DNA from: Acidimicrobiia bacterium | Lineage (GTDB): Bacteria > Acidobacteriota > Terriglobia > Bryobacterales > Bryobacteraceae | NCBI GenBank assembly: GCA_016871315.1 | Contig: VFZE01000012.1 | Coordinates: 1 to 64,000 of the forward strand | DNA: 64,000 nt | Direction of reading: 5' to 3' | Part shown: piece by piece, positions 17,976 through 26,086 of the stretch | How positions within the stretch are numbered: the first letter of the stretch is position 1 | Layout of the letters: each line of letters opens with the position of its first letter | Program-made: the position numbers and the translations under genes | Notes under the pieces: generated by a model | Told to the model about the DNA's origin: nothing | What the model saw: only the letters and a program-made list of their open reading frames with translations | Database searches by the model: none

Positions 17976-18075
17976 ACGGGGAATACCACCCCGAACTCGA
18001 CAATGTGTCGTGTTCCTGCCTCCGAGGCCCACTGCTATGTGTCTGTAAAAACACGACTTACATTGGCAACGCAAC

Positions 18076-18093
18076 TTGGCACGAGCCGTGCTT
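18076..18093 (+). promoter_or_regulatory. Probable sigma54 (-24/-12) promoter of the subtilase
   Basis: The bases TTGGCACGAGCCGTGCTT match the consensus YTGGCACG-N4-TTGCW at every defined position except one (GTGCT for TTGCT), with exact spacing. The expected transcript start is near 18104, giving a leader of about 17 bases before the ATG at 18121. If right, expression of the secreted protease depends on RpoN and an enhancer-binding activator. Confidence 0.55.
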
Positions 18094-18120
18094 TTGTTCT
18101 AGGCGACGGAGACAATCCAC

Positions 18121-19827
18121 ATGACGACCACCCGGCGATTCTTTACCCTCTTCCTGTGCGGGATCAGCCTGCTCTCGGCCCAACAGAAGCTTTCCCCAGA
18201 ACTGGAGAAAGCCACCGGATCTCAAACCACCCGGGTCCTTGTCTGCCGGACCCCGAACAACAACGGGCTATCCGTAGCGGCCCGGCTGATGCCCAAGACT
18301 CGCCAGGTATTCCCCAAGACCGGAATCACGGTCGCTGATCTTACGCCTGCCGAAATCAAAAGCCTTGCTCTGGACGCTGGTGTCGACTACATCGCCCCGG
18401 ACCGCGCGGTAACCGCATCGCTCGATTACGCGGCCCAAGCCACCTTTGCCGACCTCGCTGCCAACAGCAATTGGACCGGCGCCGGGGTAGGGGTCGCCAT
18501 CCTCGACAGCGGAGCCGAAATCGGCCATCACGACCTAACCAATCGCATCCTTACCACCACGAACCTGGTTCCGGGCCAATTCGGCGTCGTCGACGGTTAC
18601 GGCCATGGTACCCATGTCGCCGGCATTCTGGCAGGCACTGGGAAGATGTCGACAGGCGTACAGTACAAGGCCACCTTCCGCGGCATCGCACCGCAGGCTG
18701 AACTTCACATCTTCCGCGTACTGGATGCAACCGGGGCAGGCAGGGACAGCTACGTCATCGATGCCATCGAGCGTATCCTCCTCTATAACGAATTGGAGAA
18801 ACTCAAGTCCAAGCCCAGGCCCATCCGGATCATCAACCTTTCCCTGGGACGTCCCGTCTTTGAAAGCTTTACTTCCGATCCCTTGGCGCAAGCCGCCGAG
18901 AAAGCCTGGCGAGCCGGCATCGTCGTTGTCGCCGCGGCCGGAAACTATGGCCGGCTGAACAACCTCGGCAATAACGGCTACGCTACCATCACCTCGCCCG
19001 GCAACCATCCTTTCGTGATCACCGTCGGCGCTATGAACACGTTGAAAACGGCCACCCGGGCAGACGACGTCATGGCTACCTACAGCTCCAAGGGTCCCAG
19101 TTATGGCGACCACGTCATCAAACCCGACATCGTCGCCCCGGGTAACCTGATCGCAGCCGCGATCGCTAAGAATAGCTTTCTCTACTCCAACTATCCCGCC
19201 AACCGCGTTCTGGACTCCGACTACAAGGTCAACGGCGCAGCCAAGGCCAGTGGGGACTACTTCCGTCTCAGCGGCACAAGCATGGCCACTCCCGTCGTCA
19301 GCGCAGCCGCCGCTCTCCTCCTTCAAAAGAGCCCGGCTCTCACACCCGATCAGGTCAAGGCTACCCTGATGCTCACCGCCGGAAAGAGCTTCCCCACCTC
19401 CTCTGCCATCACCGACTCCTCCACCGGCCAGACTTTCCACATTCAGTACGACATCTTCACCGTCGGCGCCGGCTACCTTCACATCGCCGATGCCCTCGCC
19501 TTTGGAGGTCAGCTCCCCTCGGGCCGCGCCGCTTCCCCCTTCGCTCAGCTCAATCCCCAAACCGGCGCCGTCACCCTCATCACTTCGAATTCCGCGATCT
19601 GGGGCGAATCCGCTCTTTGGGGCTCTTCCGCTCTTTGGGGCTCTTCCGCCGTCTGGGGAACCTCCGTCCTCAACGGCGCCTCCGCCCTTTGGGGGAGCTC
19701 GGCCGTCTGGGGCACTTCCGGCACCCAGGGCTTCAGCGCTCTTTGGGGCAGCTCGGCTCTTTGGGGCAGTTCCGCCCTCTGGGGGAATTCCGCCCTATGG
19801 GGTAGTAGCATCAACGGCGACAAGTAA
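18121..19827 (+). CDS. Subtilisin-like S8 protease with W-G hexapeptide tail
   Basis: The 568-residue protein has a signal peptide (residues 1-20), an inhibitor-like propeptide (about 35-100) and an S8 catalytic domain. The triad is Asp129 (AILDSGAEIGHHD), His162 (GYGHGTHVAG) and Ser387 (SGTSMATP), with oxyanion Asn near 275 (AAAGNYG). From about residue 491 to the end runs a hexapeptide tail, S-A-[LIV]-W-G-x, with about ten W-G units and two degenerate ones. Such tails occur on some acidobacterial and actinobacterial subtilases and may form a beta-roll or a cell-wall or substrate anchor; this is not established. It stands alone behind a sigma54-type promoter. A copy of its tail lies at 17718. 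Confidence 0.93.
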   Translation: MTTTRRFFTLFLCGISLLSAQQKLSPELEKATGSQTTRVLVCRTPNNNGLSVAARLMPKTRQVFPKTGITVADLTPAEIKSLALDAGVDYIAPDRAVTASLDYAAQATFADLAANSNWTGAGVGVAILDSGAEIGHHDLTNRILTTTNLVPGQFGVVDGYGHGTHVAGILAGTGKMSTGVQYKATFRGIAPQAELHIFRVLDATGAGRDSYVIDAIERILLYNELEKLKSKPRPIRIINLSLGRPVFESFTSDPLAQAAEKAWRAGIVVVAAAGNYGRLNNLGNNGYATITSPGNHPFVITVGAMNTLKTATRADDVMATYSSKGPSYGDHVIKPDIVAPGNLIAAAIAKNSFLYSNYPANRVLDSDYKVNGAAKASGDYFRLSGTSMATPVVSAAAALLLQKSPALTPDQVKATLMLTAGKSFPTSSAITDSSTGQTFHIQYDIFTVGAGYLHIADALAFGGQLPSGRAASPFAQLNPQTGAVTLITSNSAIWGESALWGSSALWGSSAVWGTSVLNGASALWGSSAVWGTSGTQGFSALWGSSALWGSSALWGNSALWGSSINGDK

Positions 19828-20216
19828 TCCCTACGCCTTTGGAGGAGGTCAGCTGTCTTCAGTTGACCTCCCGCTGCAGCGGAAACACGCCGGCCTGGCC
19901 CTGGCGGTCTGTCCTCAATCCCTCCACCCAAGCCCACCTGCTCTTCGTTAACCCCATCGTTGTCAACAACGGTCAACTCAGGTCTAGTTGGGCTTTCTGG
20001 GCATAGTATTTTGCGCTGGCGGCCAAGTCCATAAGGCCCTTCGCGTCTTTGGCCGAGATCGGCGAGAGTGGGCGGCGATATCGGTCCCTCGCCGGAACCG
20101 ATATTCTTTTCTCGTCCGGGCGGGTGCTTTGCCGACCAACTGGACACTATGCTGTCCACGTCCTCACAGCTCCTCGAAAGAGGGTCAATTCAACGCGAGT
20201 GTGGTAAACCTCGCCC
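19828..20216. other. Gene-poor stretch between subtilase and kinase remnant
   Basis: No convincing complete gene is seen. A short minus-strand reading (about 20066 to 19984) gives AKDAKGLMDLAASAKYYAQ and a stop, which has a protein-like composition and could be the end of a deleted gene, but it is too short to place. The kinase N-lobe that should occupy the right part is absent. Confidence 0.4.
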
Positions 20217-21545
20217 ATGCCGCCAGCGCCGCTGCGCGACCGCCTGGTCCTGTTTGAGAAGATCTGCGGTGCGGTCGAGTACGCGCACCGCAACCTTGTG
20301 CTTCATCGCGACATCAAGTCCGCGAACATTCTGGTGAATCCCGAGGGCGAACCCAAACTGCTCGACTTCGGCATCGCGCGCGGCCACTCGAGCAAATCGA
20401 AGGAAACGCGACACAAACCGGACTGCGCGCGTTCACACCGGACTATGCCAGCCCGGAGCAGATCGAGGGTAAGCCAACGGGCACCGCCACCGATGTTTAC
20501 TCCCTTGGCGTCGTGCTGCACGAGTGGACGACCGGACGCAAAGCATTCTCGCTCTCCGGAAAGTCGCTGAGCGGGGTGGTGGACGCAGTGTGCCGGCATG
20601 GCATGCCGGCGGCGGGCACGGCTTCCATCGAACTCGACGCGATCATCGCCAAAGCCGTACGGATCGATCCGGTCGAACGCTAACCGTTCGGTGGCGGATC
20701 TGGCCGCCGACATCCGCCGGTGTCTGGAAGGCAGGCCGGTCGGTGCGCGGCCGGCGACGCGCCGGTATCGCTTCCGGAGACTGGTGTCGCGCAACCGGCT
20801 CGCTTCGGCGATGGCGGCGGCCCTCTTTGTGGCGATCGCCATCGGGGCGGCCAGCTATGTCCGTCAGTCGCGGGCGCAAGCGCGGAGGTTCGAGGACGCC
20901 CGGAAGCTGATCCGGACGGTAATTTTCGACGTTCAGCCGAAAATGGAAGCGATCCCGGCGACACTGCCGCTTCGCAAGACGTTGATCGAGGAGACGATGA
21001 CGTATCTCCAGAGCGTTTCCCGCGACACCGGCGGCGATGTGACGCTGATCCGGGAACTGGCCGGAGCATACCGTCAGTTGTCGCGGATCCTGAGTGACGC
21101 CAACTACGCCAACCTCGGAGATCGCAAGGGACGGGACGCCGCGATGCGCCGGGCCGAAGCGCTTCTTGCCGAAGCCCTCGCACAGAGTCCGTCCGATGCC
21201 GGTCTGCTCCGGGAGGCCGCCGAATTTCACGGAGAGATCGTCGGATTGCACGTCCAGGATAACTTCGGGGCCGAGGCGCGCCGCCATGCTGCTGTGTCCC
21301 TTGACTGCGGCAGGCGTGCCGCGGCGTTGGCGCCGGCCGATTTGCAGATCCGCGAGGCGTTGGCAAGATCCTACTTCTGGAACGGTGTGGCGAATCGCCG
21401 GTCGGATTGGAAGCTGGCGATTGATCAGTTGCAAAAGGCCTACACGATCAGCGCCGAACTTGGGTCCGGCGGCGATGCGAAGTTCACTCGCTACCCTCAG
21501 ACCCAGCCGGGAGAGCAAATTCCCTTCCGGCAGCAACCCGCCTAG
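20217..21545 (+). pseudogene. Ser/Thr protein kinase with TPR region, truncated and frameshifted
   Basis: The reading begins in the kinase C-lobe: [20 protein letters not shown], the catalytic loop [12 protein letters not shown] and the Mg loop LLDFGIA. It then leaves frame near 20400. The next part ([36 protein letters not shown]) is in another frame and ends at TAA 20681-20683. The first frame then resumes with SVADLAADIRRCLEGRP, a transmembrane helix (LASAMAAALFVAIAIGAASY) and helical TPR-like repeats. The Gly-rich loop and N-lobe lysine are missing. This is the acidobacterial membrane kinase-TPR family (PknB-like), here dead. Its 3' end runs antisense into a sulfotransferase gene. Confidence 0.85.
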
Positions 21546-21833
21546 AAAGCGCGCCAAATGCGTGTACGCCGGATAGCCACCCATGGGGTTATCCGGCACC
21601 TCCCCCTCGACGTGCTGCGTCATCGCCGTGCCGTCGGTCAGCAGACTCCGGCGCGTCTCGGCGAAAAACCGGTTCACTCCATCGCATACAGCCTCGTGGT
21701 CCGTCAGGTCAGGGTAATCCGTCCACACCAGAGGCTCATGCAGAGCCACCGTGTTGGCCACCTTGTTCAGCAGATGGCACGTGAGTGTGGTACCGGATCG
21801 GGGAATCCCCGTCGGAATGATGTCCGCGCTCAT
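20643..21833 (-). pseudogene. Sulfotransferase, 3' half replaced by kinase remnant
   Basis: ATG at 21833 has a strong ribosome site (GGAGGAG, five bases upstream) and overlaps the stop of the glycosyltransferase by four bases. The first 115 or so residues are a sulfotransferase N terminus with the PAPS 5'-phosphosulfate loop TGIPRSGTTLTCHLLNK. Beyond about 21480 the frame stays open to 20643 but is only the antisense of the kinase TPR region, so the 3'-phosphate-binding and C-terminal parts are lost. The predicted 396-residue product is a chimera and almost surely inactive as a sulfotransferase. It is the last member of the glycan operon, which suggests the final product was once sulfated. 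Confidence 0.75.
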
Positions 21834-22585
21834 AATGCTCCTCCCTCGGGCAGCTTCCGCCACGCCAGCGCATCCGCATGGTCTACCCGGACTCGCGGGT
21901 GGAACCTCGGCTGCACGTACCGCAGGATTGCCTGATCCGATCCCACGCCCGCCGGAAAATCCGGTAGACGGCTCCGCAGCGATCCATCGCGGATGTAGCG
22001 CACCCTCTCCCCCTGGGTCATCTCCGTCTCCCGGATATACCGCATCGCCTCGCCAAACACCTCGGGCAGAATCCCGGGCTGGCAAACGAACACTCCGGTA
22101 TTCAGAAACCGCGGTGCCAGACCCTCCCGCAGAGTCAACTCCTCCAGCCAACTCCGTACCTCCGGCATGCAGTCATACATGAACGACTCGCGCTCGGAGG
22201 AAAACAGCAGATCGCAGCCATGATCCTCCATCAGCCTGATCGCTTTTCCCGGATCATCCCGCACGAACACATCGTTGGCGTCCAGGTACAGCAGACTTTG
22301 ACTTGCACTGCCCGCTGCGCACGTAATCCACCAGGCTCCGCTCCGTAAGCGTCTCGCGCCGGTAGTTGTGTACCAGAACAATCGTCAGATCCTCCGGGCA
22401 TCGCAGCCTGCCGCGGACGTCCCGCAGATCCCCGCAATCATCATGGCGGCCGGCAGCGCCAGAAACTGCGGACTGTGGACGAACAACTGCGAGCCCCGCC
22501 GCACATCGTTCAACGCCGCCGGAATACCCAGAAAATGGCGGATGCGCGGCCGTAGCCTGCTGAACATGGAGACCTGAGACATCAC
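21830..22585 (-). pseudogene. Glycosyltransferase (PLOD/procollagen type), two compensating frameshifts
   Basis: ATG at 22585 overlaps the stop of the ligase gene by four bases. The N terminus (RPRIRHFLGIPAALNDVRRG) is in the first frame; the next part (EDLTIVLVHNYRRETLTER, SLVDYVRSG) is one frame off between about 22440 and 22300. The first frame then returns with LLYLDANDVFVRDDPGKAI, which carries a DxxD metal/sugar-nucleotide motif like that of LH3/procollagen glycosyltransferases, and FLNTGVFVCQPG. The total of 756 bases is divisible by three, so two opposite indels restore the end. If the indels are real the enzyme is dead; if they are errors it is a normal 251-residue transferase. Fourth gene of a fully overlapping operon. 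Confidence 0.7.
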
Positions 22586-24297
22586 TGCCGCCTGAGACTG
22601 CCGTCCACCCGGCCCGCCATCGCCCGCACCGTCGGAACTTCCAGCAGATCCAGCTCCGATGCGTCAATCTCGAACGTCTCGCTGATCCGCATCACCAACT
22701 GCGCCGCCAGCAGCGAATCGCCGCCCAGTTGCGAGTAGTCGTCATCCAGCCCCACATCACCCCCCTGCAAAAGTTCACTCCAGATGGCTGCTATCTGCTT
22801 CTCCGTTTCGCTCTCGGGAGCCACCCACGCCGCCGTCGCTAGACCCAGCCGCTCCGCCATCCCGATCCGCTGAATCTTGCCCGTCGAGCCCTTCGGCAAC
22901 TCCTCGCGAAATACGATCCGCCGCGGAATCTTGAACTCCGCCAGCCGCGCCGCCAGGAACTCCCTGATTTCCTCGGCGCTCACGCCGCACGCCGGACGCA
23001 GCACCACTTCAGCCGCAACCTCCTGGCCCAGCGTCGGATGCGCCACCGCGAACGTCACCGCCTGCGCCACCGCCGGATGCTCAAGAATCGCTTCATCAAT
23101 CTCCCTCGGCGACAGCTTCTCACCCCCCCGATTGATCATCTCCTTGGACCGCCCGGTCAGAAACAGGTAGCCGTCCTCGTCCATCCGCCCAAGGTCGCCC
23201 GTGCGAAACCAGCCGTCATCGAACGCCTCCGCGTTGGCTGCCGGATTCGCCACATACCCCGGCGTCACGTTCGCGCCCCGGATCGCCACCTCGCCACCTT
23301 CCAGAATCCGGATCTCCGGCCCGGCGGGCAGCCCCACCGAACCCGGCTTCCGTACACCCGGGGGAAGCGGATTGCACGCCATCTGGTGCGCCGCCTCCGT
23401 CATCCCGTAGGCCTCCACCACCGGCGTCGAAAACGTCTCTTCCAGCTGAGCCATCACCACCGGAGGCAGCGCCGAGGACGACGACCGCACGAACCGCAGC
23501 GGCCTGCGCCGAATCACCTCGCGGTACGCCGGAGCCTGCGTCAGCACCGCCTGGTGAATCGTCGGAACCGCCGTGTACCAGTTCGGCTCCAACTCGTCAA
23601 TCCACCCGAAGAACTTCCCGGCGTCGAATCCCGGCGTGCAGATCACGCTCCCTCCGGCGGACACGGAGCTCAGCATCGCCGCCACCAGCCCATGGATATG
23701 GAACAGCGGCATGACGTTGAGACACCGGTCTTCAGGCGTCAGCCGCAGTGTCGCCCGGATGTTGGCCGCCGAAGCCGCCAGATTCGCGCCCGTCAGGGCC
23801 ACCAGCTTTGGTCGCGAAGTCGTGCCTGAGGTGTGCAGCAGCAGCGCATCTTCCTCCGGTCCGGAAAATCCGCCCCCAGCCACCGGATCGCCCGCTGACC
23901 CGCTCAGCCGAAACCGTCCCGCTTCCGCTTCCGGCCGCAGTTGAACCACCGGGATTCCGCGTGCCCGTGCCACCTCACGCGCCGGAGTCGCCATCCCCTC
24001 GCCAACCAGCAGCGCTTTCGCTTGCAGATCGTCGAGGAAGAACTCAAACTCCTGCTGCCGGTAGGCCGGATTCAGCGGAGCCGCCACCGCGCCCGCCGCC
24101 ACCGCCAGAAACGCCGTCGCGGCATCCGGTCCATTCGGCAGCACAATCGCTACCCGGTCCCCCCGTCCGATCCCGGCTGCGTTCAGCGCCTCTACCGTCC
24201 CTTCCACGTGAGCCGCCAGTCCCGCGTGACTCAGCGCCTGCCGTCCCGGGGCCAGAAGTGCGGGCGTGTCTTCACGCCCCAATAACGAATGCATCAT
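22582..24297 (-). CDS. AMP-dependent acyl/aryl ligase fused to a carrier-protein domain
   Basis: This 571-residue protein is an ANL-superfamily adenylation enzyme with its own carrier domain. The ATP loop is LLHTSGTTSRPK, the A5 motif is AYGMTEAAHQM, the A7/A8 region is DGWFRTGDLGRMDEDGY with SKEMINRGGEKLSP, and the catalytic A10 lysine is in PKGSTGKIQR. The last 55 residues are a phosphopantetheine carrier domain with LGGDSLLA (Ser528). It would activate an organic acid and load it on its own arm, from which a transferase could pass it to an amino sugar. The overall sequence is closest to oxalate/fatty acyl-CoA-ligase-like members, so the acid may be a small carboxylate. It overlaps both neighbours by four bases. 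Confidence 0.9.
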   Translation of the reverse strand: MMHSLLGREDTPALLAPGRQALSHAGLAAHVEGTVEALNAAGIGRGDRVAIVLPNGPDAATAFLAVAAGAVAAPLNPAYRQQEFEFFLDDLQAKALLVGEGMATPAREVARARGIPVVQLRPEAEAGRFRLSGSAGDPVAGGGFSGPEEDALLLHTSGTTSRPKLVALTGANLAASAANIRATLRLTPEDRCLNVMPLFHIHGLVAAMLSSVSAGGSVICTPGFDAGKFFGWIDELEPNWYTAVPTIHQAVLTQAPAYREVIRRRPLRFVRSSSSALPPVVMAQLEETFSTPVVEAYGMTEAAHQMACNPLPPGVRKPGSVGLPAGPEIRILEGGEVAIRGANVTPGYVANPAANAEAFDDGWFRTGDLGRMDEDGYLFLTGRSKEMINRGGEKLSPREIDEAILEHPAVAQAVTFAVAHPTLGQEVAAEVVLRPACGVSAEEIREFLAARLAEFKIPRRIVFREELPKGSTGKIQRIGMAERLGLATAAWVAPESETEKQIAAIWSELLQGGDVGLDDDYSQLGGDSLLAAQLVMRISETFEIDASELDLLEVPTVRAMAGRVDGSLRRQ

Positions 24298-25421
24298 GCG
24301 TTGAAACTCCGTACACCATCAAGAATCTGGTCCAGATCGGAATCCGACAGCGCTTGGTGCAGCGGTAGCAGCAGCGTCTCATCCGCCACCCGCTCCGTGT
24401 CGGAAAGCGCTTGGCCGGAATGGCCGTAGTACACCACCCGGTGCAGCGGATGATAGCGGAACGTGGTGTAGATGCCCCGCTCCTTCAGGTGCGCCGCCAG
24501 CCGGTCGCGTCGCCCCTCGCCCGCTACCTGAATCCAGTAGAAGTAGTAGCTGGAACGGCAGTCCGCCGGGACCTCCGGACGCGGCACCAGCCAGTCGATC
24601 GCCGCCAACTCCCGCCGGTAGAACTCGTCCACCTGCCGCCGGCGTTCCAGAAATCCGGGCAGCTTCGCAAGCTGCTCTAGCCCGATCGCGGAACTAATGT
24701 CATTGGTAATCCCCCGCCTCCCGTCGCACGCCACTTCGAACTCCCACCACCGCGTCGCCGACGTATTTGAAAACCCGCTTTGGCTGCCGAGGCCCAGGTA
24801 CAGCTCCCGCTCTGCCCGGGAGGCCAGTTCTTCATCCCGTGCGTAGACCATGCCGCCGTCGCCCGTCACCAGAATCTTCGCCGGGTCGAAGGACCACACG
24901 CCGATGTCTCCCATCGTGCCGCACGCCCTTCCCCGGTATACCGACGCCACACTGCACGCGCTGTCTTCGATCAGGGCGATTCCGCGCGGCCGCAGCAGTT
25001 CAAGAATCGGGTCCATGTCCGCGGGCAGGCCGCCGTAGTGAAGCAGCAGCACCGCCTTCGTCTTTGGGGTCAGACACGCCGCAATCGTCTCCGCCGTCGC
25101 ATTCAGCGTGCGCGGATCCACGTCGCAGAACACCGGACGCGCACCCCGCGAGACCGCTGCGTTGGCTGACGCCACAAAGCTGATCGATGGCATCACCACC
25201 TCGTCGCCCAGCCCGGCGCCCACCAGCTTCACCGACAGAAACAGCCCTTCGCTGCAGGAATTCGCACTCCGCAACTGCTCCCGCCGTACGCCAAGATGCC
25301 CGGCGAAGGCGGCTTCAAACCTGCCGGTCAGCTTACCTTTTCCCAGCCAGTTCGACGCGAAAACACGTCCCACCGCCGCCAGTTCTTCCGCCCCCAGAGA
25401 GGGCTGAAACACATTGATCAC
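24294..25421 (-). CDS. DegT/DnrJ/EryC1-family sugar aminotransferase
   Basis: The start is GTG at 25421, whose GTGA overlaps the acyltransferase stop; this gives 375 residues beginning INVFQPSLGAEELAAVGRVF, a typical DegT N terminus. The PLP region shows ALIEDSACSVASVYRGR (Asp) and GVWSFDPAKILVTGDGGMVY, where the lysine forms the Schiff base. The family transfers an amino group from glutamate to a keto-sugar nucleotide. Followed by the ligase and preceded by a NeuD-like acyltransferase, it most likely builds an acylated amino sugar for a surface glycan. It overlaps both neighbours by four bases. Confidence 0.92.
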   Translation of the reverse strand: MINVFQPSLGAEELAAVGRVFASNWLGKGKLTGRFEAAFAGHLGVRREQLRSANSCSEGLFLSVKLVGAGLGDEVVMPSISFVASANAAVSRGARPVFCDVDPRTLNATAETIAACLTPKTKAVLLLHYGGLPADMDPILELLRPRGIALIEDSACSVASVYRGRACGTMGDIGVWSFDPAKILVTGDGGMVYARDEELASRAERELYLGLGSQSGFSNTSATRWWEFEVACDGRRGITNDISSAIGLEQLAKLPGFLERRRQVDEFYRRELAAIDWLVPRPEVPADCRSSYYFYWIQVAGEGRRDRLAAHLKERGIYTTFRYHPLHRVVYYGHSGQALSDTERVADETLLLPLHQALSDSDLDQILDGVRSFNA

Positions 25422-26086
25422 AGTCCGTCCACTCCATGCTTTACCGCCACGGCCGGCGTCCCCGCTACCATCACGTGCGCCGGAACGTCCCGATGCACCA
25501 CCGCGCCCGCCGCCACTACCGCGCCCTCGCCCACGCTCAGACTCCCCATCACAATTGCGCCCATGCCGAGGTGGCTGCCCGCTCCTATCCGGCTCATTCC
25601 ACTCATGCAGACGCCAGGCCCAACCGTCACACACTCCTCCATCACGATGTCATGCCCGATCAGCGCTCCCCGGTTGATCAGCGTGTGCCTGCCGATCCGC
25701 GTGTTCGTCGCAATCTGCACTCCGGACGAGATGATGCTGCCGTCGCCCACGACACTGCGCCGCGAAACCCTTGCCGTCGGATGAATCACGGAAGTGAACC
25801 GGAATCCCATCGCCTCCGCCTGCCGGATGAACGCGATCCGGCGGGTGCTGCCGAAGGCGCACACGCACCAGTGCGTCGCCGCCATCTCAGCGATGTCGTC
25901 CACCCAGTAGACCGGTAACCCGTCGATCATCGCCTCGCCGCACAGCGCGCGGTCGGTGTTCTCCACAAAGCCGGTCAGTTCAAGGCCGGCAATATCGCTC
26001 ACCAGGTCCGCCACTTCCCGGGCGAAGCTCCGCGCGCCTAAAATCAGTAGCGGTCTGCGCTCATCGGAGTCCGTGGCGTTGTTCAT
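25418..26086 (-). CDS. NeuD/PglD-like hexapeptide acyltransferase
   Basis: The 222-residue protein has an N-terminal Rossmann-like sugar-binding part (LLILGARSFAREVADLV, residues 13-29) and a C-terminal left-handed beta-helix of hexapeptide repeats (IHPTARVSRRSVVGDGSIIS onward). The catalytic histidine is probably in ALIGHDIVMEE. This matches acetyltransferases such as PglD, PerB and NeuD, which acetylate UDP-4-amino sugars made by DegT aminotransferases, and the DegT gene is the next gene. Its start overlaps the end of the upstream glycosyltransferase gene by 26 bases. Confidence 0.9.
   Translation of the reverse strand: MNNATDSDERRPLLILGARSFAREVADLVSDIAGLELTGFVENTDRALCGEAMIDGLPVYWVDDIAEMAATHWCVCAFGSTRRIAFIRQAEAMGFRFTSVIHPTARVSRRSVVGDGSIISSGVQIATNTRIGRHTLINRGALIGHDIVMEECVTVGPGVCMSGMSRIGAGSHLGMGAIVMGSLSVGEGAVVAAGAVVHRDVPAHVMVAGTPAVAVKHGVDGL

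Larger units (their letters stand above)
17516..17989 (-). pseudogene. VOC (glyoxalase-like) gene missing its first half
   Basis: Only the last 65 or so residues look like a VOC domain, the second beta-alpha-beta-beta-beta module: YLVVEDIEKSYQTLVANGVK followed by GFRDPDGNLLEL. The first module and its metal ligands are absent. Upstream of about 17717 the same DNA, read on the other strand, is the tail of a W-G-repeat subtilase, so the open frame from 17989 is a chimera. An ATG at 17939 in another frame gives MVINPGAKELGRV but soon stops. A VOC fold needs paired modules, so the gene is most likely dead unless it dimerises in a domain-swapped way. Its stop overlaps the beta-helix start. Confidence 0.6.
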
